Below are positions 39,601 through 48,088 of a DNA stretch of 54,426 bases, piece after piece (positions within the stretch are counted from its first letter, which is position 1; each line of letters starts with the position of its first letter). A program made the position numbers and the translations under genes. Origin of the DNA: Labilibaculum sp. (GTDB lineage: Bacteria; Bacteroidota; Bacteroidia; Bacteroidales; Marinifilaceae); the NCBI GenBank assembly GCA_016760525.1, contig JAESUW010000141.1, forward strand, positions 1 to 54,426. The letters are read 5' to 3'. The notes under the pieces were generated by a model. That model ran no database searches. It saw nothing but the letters and a program-made list of their open reading frames with translations, and was not told where the DNA came from.

Positions 39601-39755
39601 ATACTACAGCAACAAATATATGGACACTGACGGATTACAGTGGTTACGATCCTGAGGGGAATGCATATGGTGCAACTACCAATATTGTTGGAGTTGATAA
39701 TGGAAATTATCCACAAGCCAAGACATACACATTTGGAGTTCAAATTGGATTATAA
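36612..39755 (+). CDS. SusC/RagA-family TonB-linked outer-membrane protein
   Basis: GKVVSIDGETLPGVNVVVKGTSNGTITDIYGMYSI; DVVVVGYGTVKKSDLTGSVSSV; IRIRGTSSVNASSEPLYVIDGM; YGSRGANGVILITTKRG. Confidence 0.97.
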   Translation: MKENLKFKFILLCIWMFSTVCTITVEAIPIVEIGLDQEKENVVSGKVVSIDGETLPGVNVVVKGTSNGTITDIYGMYSIAIPTKESVLVFSFIGMKSQDISVKAGGVHDVVMLPSVEMISDVVVVGYGTVKKSDLTGSVSSVKAEELRSTPATTFDQALQGRAAGVQVVQTSGVPGGGTSIRIRGTSSVNASSEPLYVIDGMLVNTDMGEVSVAGNGPNIGPLASINPNDIESIEILKDASASAIYGSRGANGVILITTKRGKAGVGKINVDCYYGVQEVANKLDLLNAKQYAEFVNEASVNAGQNPVYVNPANLGEGTDWQDELFRIAPMANYQLSISGGSEKTKYAVSGSYFTQDGIVLGSSFDRYSFRINLDQDVNSYLTIGTSLSFSAIKANRVETGPGSFVGGVVANALQINPILPVYDENIPGGYTFQHDRKDAVGNPIAAAKEYESLTTTYRLLGNTYLKLKLAKNLEFKTSFGIDGLFSKSKSFGPNYLKQTQSSKGEASISDLQAMTWLNENILTYNYSFNEAHRINLLAGFTMQQFKNEYLNGMAFDFLDDRTGYHNLGAALNPQNPSNGESEWSMLSYLGRINYNIKEKYLVTLSGRVDGSSKFAEGKKYGFFPSGAFAWRASEEDFIKNIELISNLKVRLSYGLIGNQSISPYNSLALVGPVGQGVFNSDSGSEVITGNEPLSYPNEDLKWETTKQANIGFDIGILNSKIVLTADFYKKKTSDLLLATPIPYTSGFSSTLLNVGNVENKGFDLDLRTVNLDKEIKWTTSINFSINRNKITNLSREEDIHLGFGGNILREGESLGTFYGYIFDGIFQSDEEAANSAVLKGQEPTGANPASHAKAGDRRYKDLDGNNVIDENDRTIIGAAEPDFVFGINNSISYKNFTLNFFFQGSVGNEMVNMNLNNLENFNGEQNMLAEAGLNRWTLENPGNKYPRALAAGSLDNVFSSRLVEDASYLRLKNITLGYTVPKSVIKRIGLNNLRIYTTATNIWTLTDYSGYDPEGNAYGATTNIVGVDNGNYPQAKTYTFGVQIGL

Positions 39756-39767
39756 AATCATTGAGCA

Positions 39768-41237
39768 ATGAAAAAATTGACTAAAAATATGACACGATTT
39801 ACATGGGTACTTATTGGAGTCTTCATGTTTTCATCTTGTGACGATTTTCTAGAAGAAAATCCTAAGGATAGAGTGGCAATTACAAATTATTATCAAACAG
39901 AAGAGGATGCTGTTTCTGCGGTTAACTCTATATATTCCTGGCTTGGTTCTTATGATTTAACCTATGGTAATACTGCAGGAATATATCATAGTACATTTTG
40001 GGTTACTGCAGGTTTAGCGTCTGATGAAATGAGTAACAATCAGGCAGGACAAGCTCAATTGGACCAATTGGCTACGTTTAGTTACAATTCTGAAAATGCA
40101 GCAATTCTGGAAATTTGGCAGATGCATTACAAAGCTATCAATACGGCAAATATTGCAATAGAAAGAATTTCTTCGATTGATATGGATGTTAACTTAAGAG
40201 ACAGACTTGTTAATGAAGCAAAATTTTTGAGAGGCTTACTCTATTTCAACCTTGTTCGTATGTTTGAAAAAATACCTTTACTTACTAAAGAAACAGAACC
40301 GTTGAATCCTGAATCTGTTGGACAAGAAGAGGTATACGAACAGATAGAATTAGATTTAAAAGATGCAGAGTCTTTACCTACAAGTTATCCTAAAAGTAAT
40401 GGTTTAGGGCGTGCAACTTCAGGGGCAGCAAAAGCTTTACTGGCAAAAGTTTATCTTACTCAGGAAAAATATCAGCAATGTGCAGATAAAGCCGAAGAGG
40501 TAATTTTATCCAAGCACTATCAATTATGGGACGATTTCGCTGATGTCTTTAAATTATCTGGTAGAAATGGTAAAGAAGCTATTTTCTCTGTTGGATTTGG
40601 AGATGCTGGTGGTGCCATTTCATTTTGGGAAGTAGGACAGTTTAATGTTCGTTTACTACCTGCCGAATTAGCACAAGAGATACCAGAAATATCAAATACG
40701 CAAGGATGGCAGGTAGCTACTAACCACCTGTACAATTCATATGATGTTACTGATACAAGACGAGAAACAACATTCATGCTTAGCTTTGATAAAGAAGATG
40801 GTAGTACTGTAAATCTTGATAAAATTTATTTTCAGAAATATTGGGATAAAGAAGCAGATCCAACAGCAGGAGGTTCATCTAATGATTTTCCGGTTTTACG
40901 ATATGCTGATGTATTGTTGATGTATGCAGAGGCGAGTGCACAGCTAGGTGAATTTCCTAAAGCGAATACATATTTAAATGAAGTAAGAGAAAGAGCCGGT
41001 TTATCTGAATTGGATATTACAAGTAAGGATGATTTTAAGGATGCAGTTTTAAATGAACGATTCAAAGAGTTTGCTTGTGAAGGTCAGAGGTGGTTTGACT
41101 TGGTTAGAAATAAGCAATTGGCAAGTAAAGTAACTGAAGCAAAGGGTATAACTCCCGGCGACATGTTTAATTTGTTTCCAATTCCATTAAGAGAACGTGA
41201 TTTGAATTCAAATCTCACTCAAAATAAAGGTTATTAG
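39768..41237 (+). CDS. SusD/RagB-family nutrient-binding lipoprotein
   Basis: Lipobox MFSSC; DDFLEENPKDRVAITNYYQTEEDAVSAVNSIY; EAKFLRGLLYFNLVRMFEKIPL; VLRYADVLLMYAEASAQLG; ERFKEFACEGQRWFDLVR. Confidence 0.97.
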   Translation: MKKLTKNMTRFTWVLIGVFMFSSCDDFLEENPKDRVAITNYYQTEEDAVSAVNSIYSWLGSYDLTYGNTAGIYHSTFWVTAGLASDEMSNNQAGQAQLDQLATFSYNSENAAILEIWQMHYKAINTANIAIERISSIDMDVNLRDRLVNEAKFLRGLLYFNLVRMFEKIPLLTKETEPLNPESVGQEEVYEQIELDLKDAESLPTSYPKSNGLGRATSGAAKALLAKVYLTQEKYQQCADKAEEVILSKHYQLWDDFADVFKLSGRNGKEAIFSVGFGDAGGAISFWEVGQFNVRLLPAELAQEIPEISNTQGWQVATNHLYNSYDVTDTRRETTFMLSFDKEDGSTVNLDKIYFQKYWDKEADPTAGGSSNDFPVLRYADVLLMYAEASAQLGEFPKANTYLNEVRERAGLSELDITSKDDFKDAVLNERFKEFACEGQRWFDLVRNKQLASKVTEAKGITPGDMFNLFPIPLRERDLNSNLTQNKGY

Positions 41238-41262
41238 GCATAATATAAAAAAATAGAACATT

Positions 41263-42114
41263 ATGGATTCATTTATTAATAAATTCAAATATTTCTTGTT
41301 GCTGATTGTATCTGTGGTACTTTTCAGTCAGTGCGATGAAGATGATGATGTAGTAACAGATAATCCTATGATTGAGATGAATGCATCAAAATTATATGGG
41401 CATGGTCAATACCAATTAAAGACAGAATCAGGAGATAATGTTAATATTACTCTTACGATCTCTTCAACCAGTGCATTAAAAAGCATGAAGGTTAAGAAAA
41501 CAAAAAATTTGAATGTAGATAAGACATTTGGAGAAAATGGTGAAGAGCTTGTGTTCTCATCATTATCCGAATCTAGTTATATCTATAATTTTGAATACAC
41601 GCCTTCCGTTGATGATATTGATCTTCTGATTGGTTTTACTTTTACAGTAGAAAATGAAAATGGACAAGTAACAGAAAGTGACCTAAGCTTGGTTGTGACC
41701 CTTTCCCCAAGAGATAATTTACCTCGCAGAAGATGGGTTTTTAAATCGAAATTGTGGGTAACAGATCCTGACAATCCAAATTCTGAAGATCTTGCTGATT
41801 GTGAAAAAGACAACTCAATGCTATTAAGCGAAGATGGTAGCATAACAATTGATTACGGTACCGATACAGGTGCTGGTGCTTGTCTTTTTGATGGGTTCAA
41901 CGTTTATACAAATTGGAACTTATCTGATGATGAAAAAACTTTTACAAGAACATACTATGGTATTTTCTCGCCAGATGATATAGTTACCGAAGTTTTCGAG
42001 GTAAAAACCTTAACCGTTGACAAACTGGAACTGGAGCAAACATTGGATTTGACTGCATTCGGATTGGGAGCAGAAGAAAAATATCTTTTTATTTATGAGG
42101 CTATGCCCTTATAA
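41263..42114 (+). CDS. Uncharacterised lipoprotein at the SusE/F position
   Basis: Lipobox LFSQC; Asp-rich linker; beta-rich; directly after susD. Confidence 0.6.
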   Translation: MDSFINKFKYFLLLIVSVVLFSQCDEDDDVVTDNPMIEMNASKLYGHGQYQLKTESGDNVNITLTISSTSALKSMKVKKTKNLNVDKTFGENGEELVFSSLSESSYIYNFEYTPSVDDIDLLIGFTFTVENENGQVTESDLSLVVTLSPRDNLPRRRWVFKSKLWVTDPDNPNSEDLADCEKDNSMLLSEDGSITIDYGTDTGAGACLFDGFNVYTNWNLSDDEKTFTRTYYGIFSPDDIVTEVFEVKTLTVDKLELEQTLDLTAFGLGAEEKYLFIYEAMPL

Positions 42115-42143
42115 AATTGAAGGAAACTAATAAGATAAAGTTG

Positions 42144-42185
42144 ATATTGCATCCCTTCTTATAGATAGGGATGCAATATTTCATA
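42144..42185 (+). terminator. Hairpin (terminator/attenuator) between lipoprotein and GH92 genes
   Basis: ATATTGCATCCC-N12-GGGATGCAATAT perfect 12-bp stem, weak T-run. Confidence 0.55.
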
Positions 42186-42201
42186 TTTAATTGATGCAGG
42201 T

Positions 42202-44922
42202 ATGGATATCAAACTAGCAAGTAAATCAATGAAGTTAATTTTGGGTATTGCAATGATTTTTTGTTTCGCAAAGCTTAATGCAAGTACCGTTAATATCGCG
42301 CCTAAAGCAATAATTTCGTCTTCAACTATTTTAAATAATCAATATTGTGAGTTTAACATAAGTGATGGAATTATTGGTATTAAAGATAAAGGCGAGTGGG
42401 CATGTAAAGGAGTAACAACAGATTGGGGATATATAAGGTTTCCCTGGATTAAGTTAGAGTGGAACACCCCACATCGTATTGATAAAATAGTTCTTTATGA
42501 TCGTCCCTCGAAGAACGAACACATTGCGGGCGGAAAGCTACTGTTTAGTGATGGAAGTATCGTATGGGTAAACCAAATTCCAAATGATGGTACTGCCAAA
42601 ATGGTTTCATTTAAACCTAAAACAGTTAATTGGGTCAAGTTTGTTGTAACTGATGGAACAGGAAACAACCTTGGATTATCCGAAATAGAGGTGTTTTCAG
42701 CTTATTCTAAGGATCTGGAATATACATCAAAGGTTAATCCCTTTATTGAAACAAACAGAGGTCGCTACTTCTTTTTCATCCCCGGAGCAAGACCATTTGG
42801 AATGGTTGGATCTGCCCCTTTAACACGAAATAAAAATCAGAATGGTGGAGGTTACAACTACAATGAAACCGAAATTTTGGGTTTTCCTCAGATACATACC
42901 TGGATGATTTCGGGAATTGAGATCATGCCAACTCCCATAAATATTGATCCCACATTAGGAGAACAAGCATGGAAATCCAAATTTTCTCATGATGACGAAA
43001 TAGCACAGCCTGGATATCAGCGTGTTTACCTAAAAGATCATAGTGTTTGGGTGGAATTAACAGGAACTGATCGTGTTACGTTTCACAAGTTTCGCTATAC
43101 AAAGGATATGGAAGCTCAAGTCTTGATTAATCTGGGTGGATATTTGGGCAATAGTACAATGAAGGATGCCACAGTTAAAAAGGTTTCAGAAAAAGAATTT
43201 ATAGGATCATTTAATTCAACTGATCGCTACTGGGGGGGACCAAAAGATGTTAAAATCTATTTCGTGGCACAGTTAGATAAACCATTTAAGCAACTGAATG
43301 GGTGGAAAGGAAACAAGAATTTAAATGATATTTCTGAAATATCAGGTGATCAGACAGGTGTCTCAGCCATATATGATGTGAATGCAGGTGATGAAATTCA
43401 AATGAAAATTGCCATTTCTTACACAAGTATCGAAAATGCACGTAATAATTTAAACACAGAGTGCCCTGGCTGGGATTTTGAATCAGTAAAAAACGAAACA
43501 CAAAAAATTTGGAATAAAGAACTTGGAAAGATAAAGGTTGAGGGAGGTACAGTTGAACAACAAGTTAAATTCTATACCGATCTTTGGCATGTTTTATTAG
43601 GACGTCAGAAAATTAATGATGTGAATGGTGATTATCCCGATCGCACCAAGGGAACACTTGACGGTACGTTTACCGATGCTGAATTGATTATTAGAACACT
43701 CCCAAAAGATAAAAACGGCAAGCTAAAATACAACATGTACAATACCGATGCCTTGTGGTTAACACAATGGAACCTAAATGTACTGTGGGGACTGGCTTGG
43801 CCTGAATTATTGGATGAAATGTCTGCATCAATGCTACAGTATGCCGAAAATGGTTATTTATTACCACGTGGTGCCTGTGGAGGAGGTTATTCGTATATAA
43901 TGACCAGTTGCCCTGCCACAAATATGATTGTAAGTGCTTATATGAAAGGAATATTAACCAAATATGATTCGAAAAAAGCATTCAAACTAATTAAGCAAAA
44001 TCATCTTCCCGGAGGCATGTTAGGCGATAGTACAGATATCGATTTTTACACACAAAATGGATACTGGCCTGACAATGCAGGTATTACGATTGAAGCCACA
44101 TTTCAAGATTACGCCATTGCTCAAATGGCTAAAAAGCTAAAGAAGAATAAAGATTTTGAATTCTTTATAAATCGTTCTAAAGGATGGCAAAAACTCTATA
44201 ATCCGGAACAAAAGTTACTTTTCCCAAAAGATAGAAATGGAAAATTTGCTCATAATGATCCGCTTTCTGGTGCCGGTTGGATTGAGGCCAATGCATGGCA
44301 AGGTACATGGGGAGTTTCCCACGATATTGAAGGACTTGCAAAACTTATGGGAGGTAAAGACGTTTTATGTGAAAAGTTAAATTATGCATTTAAGAAAGCT
44401 GAACCAGACGATTTTGTTTTCGCATATTACGATGGCTACGTAAGCTATGCTAATCAACCGGGTTGTTCAAATGCACATGTGTTTAACTATGCAGGAAAAC
44501 CTTGGTTATCTCAGTATTGGGTACGCAAAGTTAAGGAACAGGCCTATGGAGGTGTAACTCCTGACTTAGGATATGGTGGCCATGATGAAGATCAGGGACA
44601 AATGGGGAGTGTTAGCGCATTAATGGCAATAGGTCTGTTTAACTTACAGGGAAATGTTTCACAAGTTCCTGTATATGACATTACCAGTCCTGTTTTTGAT
44701 AAGATTACAATTGATTTGAACCCGGATTATTACAAAGGAAAATCTTTCGTAATTGAGGTCGAAAATAACTCAAAAGAAAACATGTATATCCAAAAAGCTT
44801 TCCTGAACAACAAGCCTTTAAATACTTTCTGGTTTAAACATGAAGATTTTCAAAAAGGAGGTACTTTAAAATTAATCCTTGGGGATAAACCCAATAAAAG
44901 TTGGGGCGTTTCAAAAAACTAA
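42202..44922 (+). CDS. GH92-family alpha-mannosidase with N-terminal discoidin-like domain
   Basis: VNPFIETNRGRYFFFIPGARPFGMVGSAPLTRNKNQNGGGYNYNETEILGFPQIHTWMISGIEIMP; YNTDALWLTQWNLNVLWGLAWPELLDEM; YGGHDEDQGQMGSVSALMAIGLF. Confidence 0.9.
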   Translation: MDIKLASKSMKLILGIAMIFCFAKLNASTVNIAPKAIISSSTILNNQYCEFNISDGIIGIKDKGEWACKGVTTDWGYIRFPWIKLEWNTPHRIDKIVLYDRPSKNEHIAGGKLLFSDGSIVWVNQIPNDGTAKMVSFKPKTVNWVKFVVTDGTGNNLGLSEIEVFSAYSKDLEYTSKVNPFIETNRGRYFFFIPGARPFGMVGSAPLTRNKNQNGGGYNYNETEILGFPQIHTWMISGIEIMPTPINIDPTLGEQAWKSKFSHDDEIAQPGYQRVYLKDHSVWVELTGTDRVTFHKFRYTKDMEAQVLINLGGYLGNSTMKDATVKKVSEKEFIGSFNSTDRYWGGPKDVKIYFVAQLDKPFKQLNGWKGNKNLNDISEISGDQTGVSAIYDVNAGDEIQMKIAISYTSIENARNNLNTECPGWDFESVKNETQKIWNKELGKIKVEGGTVEQQVKFYTDLWHVLLGRQKINDVNGDYPDRTKGTLDGTFTDAELIIRTLPKDKNGKLKYNMYNTDALWLTQWNLNVLWGLAWPELLDEMSASMLQYAENGYLLPRGACGGGYSYIMTSCPATNMIVSAYMKGILTKYDSKKAFKLIKQNHLPGGMLGDSTDIDFYTQNGYWPDNAGITIEATFQDYAIAQMAKKLKKNKDFEFFINRSKGWQKLYNPEQKLLFPKDRNGKFAHNDPLSGAGWIEANAWQGTWGVSHDIEGLAKLMGGKDVLCEKLNYAFKKAEPDDFVFAYYDGYVSYANQPGCSNAHVFNYAGKPWLSQYWVRKVKEQAYGGVTPDLGYGGHDEDQGQMGSVSALMAIGLFNLQGNVSQVPVYDITSPVFDKITIDLNPDYYKGKSFVIEVENNSKENMYIQKAFLNNKPLNTFWFKHEDFQKGGTLKLILGDKPNKSWGVSKN

Positions 44923-44938
44923 ACCAAAAATCAGGATA

Positions 44939-46930
44939 ATGAAAGATTTAATTAAAATAATTGGGTTAATATGTTTGTCGCTTCTGGCCAATTCTATATA
45001 TGCCCAGTTACAAGTTTCACCATATTTTAAAGATCATTTGGTATTACAGAGAAATCGTGAAAATAAAGTTTGGGGTACTTCCCCAAAAGATAGAATAATA
45101 AAGCTTGAAATTGATGGTGAAAAGTTTAAAACAAAAGCTGATAATAATGGTAAATGGCAAATATTTTTTCCCGAATTTAAGGCAGGCGGACCATATACCA
45201 TCAAAATTTATTCAAAAAATGAGCAAATAACCATTCACGATGTATTATTTGGTGATGTGTGGTTATGTAGCGGACAATCGAATATGGAATATGCAGTAAA
45301 AGCCTTTCCATGGAGTAAGGATGAAATAACCAAAGCTACAAATAAGCAAATAAGATTCCTGGATGTACCGAACCGAATTGATGAGGTGCCTGTTGATGAA
45401 TTACCTCAAAATGTTGAATGGAAGATTGCTACCGGAAATAACATAGAGAATCTTTCGGCAGTAGCTTATTGGTTTGCAAAGAATGTACAACCAAAGGCAG
45501 GTATTCCTATTGGATTAATTACTTCCGATTGGAGTGGTACAGCCATTGAACCATGGATGACTGTTGAATCCTTAAAACCTTTTCCCCAGTTTAAGGAGGT
45601 TCTGGATTATTTGGAAAAAGACCCTAAATCTCATGAGCAGATTAACAAGGAGTTCAAGAACTATTTAAAAAAAGAATGGGGACCAAAGTATTACTATAAG
45701 GGAATTGGTTTAGAACAAAAATGGTATGCTGAAGATACAGATTATACTCAATGGGATACGATCAATTTGCCATGTTGGTGGGAAGATGCCGGTTTGGGAC
45801 TGGAAAATCATGATGGTTCAGTATGGTTTAAAACGACATTTGATTTGCCTAAAGGATTTCAAGAATCAGATTTTCTAATAGATCTAAACCTGATAAAAGA
45901 TTACGACATGGTTTGGGTGAATGGTGTAAAGTTGGGCGAAACATTTGGCGACCAAAATTGGCGACATTATTGGGCTAAACGTTCTATTCTTAAAGAAAAA
46001 GGCAATTCTTTGGTTGTAAGAGTATTCAATTTAAAAGGATACGGAGGAATGAATTTTTCTCCTTTATGGGCCACTCCAATTTTAAAGGGACAATGGGTTT
46101 ATAAAAAAGGAATCTGCATTAATCCAAACACTGTACCCGAGCCTCGAATTGTAAATAAAAGCCCTTTTGGTTATCCCAATGCAATCTATAACACAATGAT
46201 TCATCCATTGCTCAATATTCAACTAACAGGGGCAATTTGGTATCAGGGAGAATCAAATGCAGGCAGAGCTGAAGAATATGCAGACTTGTTTCCTGCTATG
46301 GTCGCTGGTTGGAGAAAGGTGTTTAATCAAGGAGACTTCCCATTCTATTTTGTACAGCTTGCAAACTTTGAAAAAGAGTCGCAAACCCCTAAAGATAGTG
46401 ATTGGGCTGAAATTCGTGAATCCCAGGAAGCTCTTTTGCAATTACCAAATACAGGAATGGCTGTTGCCATTGATTTAGGTGAAGAAAAAAATATTCACCC
46501 TGCAAATAAAATGGAAATAGGAAGGAGACTTGCCTTACATGCCTTACAGAAAAACTATGGGAAAGATACAGTTTCAGACTCACCGGTATTTAAGAATATG
46601 ACAGTTGTTGGCGATTCTATAATCATAGAAATTGAAACATTTGGCAGTAAATTACATTGCACAAATAAATATGCTTACGTAAATGGATTTGCCATAGCAT
46701 CAGGTAAGCAAGAATTCGTGTGGGCAAAAGCAGTATTAAAGGGCAATAAGGTTATTGTATATAACGATAAAGTACAAAAACCACAACATGTTCGTTATGC
46801 CTGGTCTAAGAATCCGGGTGAATTAAACATATATAACTCAAATGGTTTACCATTACGCCCATTCCGAACCGATGACAGAAAAGGTATAACACAAGGGCGT
46901 GTTTTTAGCTTACATAACGTGTTTTTTTAA
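44939..46930 (+). CDS. Sialate O-acetylesterase-like carbohydrate esterase
   Basis: SPYFKDHLVLQRNRENKVWG; DVWLCSGQSNMEY; GLITSDWSGTAIEPWM; GAIWYQGESNAG. Tracked start 44879; MKDLIK at 44939 preferred. Confidence 0.92.
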   Translation: MKDLIKIIGLICLSLLANSIYAQLQVSPYFKDHLVLQRNRENKVWGTSPKDRIIKLEIDGEKFKTKADNNGKWQIFFPEFKAGGPYTIKIYSKNEQITIHDVLFGDVWLCSGQSNMEYAVKAFPWSKDEITKATNKQIRFLDVPNRIDEVPVDELPQNVEWKIATGNNIENLSAVAYWFAKNVQPKAGIPIGLITSDWSGTAIEPWMTVESLKPFPQFKEVLDYLEKDPKSHEQINKEFKNYLKKEWGPKYYYKGIGLEQKWYAEDTDYTQWDTINLPCWWEDAGLGLENHDGSVWFKTTFDLPKGFQESDFLIDLNLIKDYDMVWVNGVKLGETFGDQNWRHYWAKRSILKEKGNSLVVRVFNLKGYGGMNFSPLWATPILKGQWVYKKGICINPNTVPEPRIVNKSPFGYPNAIYNTMIHPLLNIQLTGAIWYQGESNAGRAEEYADLFPAMVAGWRKVFNQGDFPFYFVQLANFEKESQTPKDSDWAEIRESQEALLQLPNTGMAVAIDLGEEKNIHPANKMEIGRRLALHALQKNYGKDTVSDSPVFKNMTVVGDSIIIEIETFGSKLHCTNKYAYVNGFAIASGKQEFVWAKAVLKGNKVIVYNDKVQKPQHVRYAWSKNPGELNIYNSNGLPLRPFRTDDRKGITQGRVFSLHNVFF

Positions 46931-46933
46931 ATA

Positions 46934-48052
46934 ATGACGCAAATGAAATATTCAATTACATTGACAGGACTTTTATTACTTGGATTGATTTCTTGTAATA
47001 ATAAGACAAAGGACAACTCAAAATCTTTAGAAGTATATAAGGATGTCGTTTTTACTAATTTGTTTCATAAAGATTCTAATGGAGTAACCGGGGCTGATGG
47101 AACAATTTCGGTACCGTTCCCGGATGGTAGTTCTTTATTTATGATGGGTGACAGTTTTTTAGGTAAAGTTGTTAATATGCAACGCGACCCTAAAACAAAG
47201 ATGATTAACAATACCTTCATCATTGTTGATAAAGAAAGATTGAATGCCAAAGCACTTTATGGGGGGAAATATAATAATCCTGAGACATTTGTAATACCAG
47301 AAAATGATGATGATTGTTACTATTGGCCTGGACATGGCTTTGTTCATGATGGTGTTTTCCATTTTTTCATGTCAAAATTTAAACATAGCAATGACATGTG
47401 GGGATTCGAATTCGTGGGTACTGATTATTTGAGATACACAGTAGATGGAATTGAGAAAATAGCCATAGAATCTTTCCCGTTTACAGTAGAGAATAAAGTT
47501 CACTGGGGACATTGCGTACTAAAAGATGGGAATTATATCTATATCTATGGAAGCAGAGTTGAGGAAGATGGGATAGCGCGAGCTCATGTTTGCCGAACAA
47601 TTCTTAATCTGGAAAATAAACTGGATTTTGAAAAAATAGAATTTTTCGACCAAAATAGATGGAGTAATGAAGCAAGAGCAAGCACCCCGATGGAGGGAAC
47701 ATCCAGTAATATTTCCGAGCAGTTTTCTGTGTTTAAGTACCAGGATAAATACATCCTCTTATCTCAGGAAAGAGGGATAGGTGAAGGAGCAATCTATACG
47801 TATTTATCCGATTCTCCTATTGGTCCATGGAAAAGTAAAAAAATGATTTATAAGACCAAAGAAGCATCTGTTGATCCTGATATTTTCACCTATAATGCAA
47901 TGGCTCACCCTCAGTATATAGAAAATGATGAGTTACTGATATGCTATAATATAAATTCATTAAAAGTTCCAAGAGTCTATACTAATGTTGATTGTTACAG
48001 GCCTGTATTTTTGAGGGTGCCAATGGCGTTAATTTTAGGTCAGAAAAAATAG
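46934..48052 (+). CDS. DUF4185/DUF5005-like beta-propeller lipoprotein
   Basis: Lipobox GLISC; GADGTISVPFPDGSSLFMMGDSFLG; YYWPGHGFVHDGVFHFFMSKF; HWGHCVLKDGNYIYIYGSR. Confidence 0.6.
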   Translation: MTQMKYSITLTGLLLLGLISCNNKTKDNSKSLEVYKDVVFTNLFHKDSNGVTGADGTISVPFPDGSSLFMMGDSFLGKVVNMQRDPKTKMINNTFIIVDKERLNAKALYGGKYNNPETFVIPENDDDCYYWPGHGFVHDGVFHFFMSKFKHSNDMWGFEFVGTDYLRYTVDGIEKIAIESFPFTVENKVHWGHCVLKDGNYIYIYGSRVEEDGIARAHVCRTILNLENKLDFEKIEFFDQNRWSNEARASTPMEGTSSNISEQFSVFKYQDKYILLSQERGIGEGAIYTYLSDSPIGPWKSKKMIYKTKEASVDPDIFTYNAMAHPQYIENDELLICYNINSLKVPRVYTNVDCYRPVFLRVPMALILGQKK

Positions 48053-48088
48053 AATTAGATAAATAAAGTCGAAAGATATATAAGTAGT

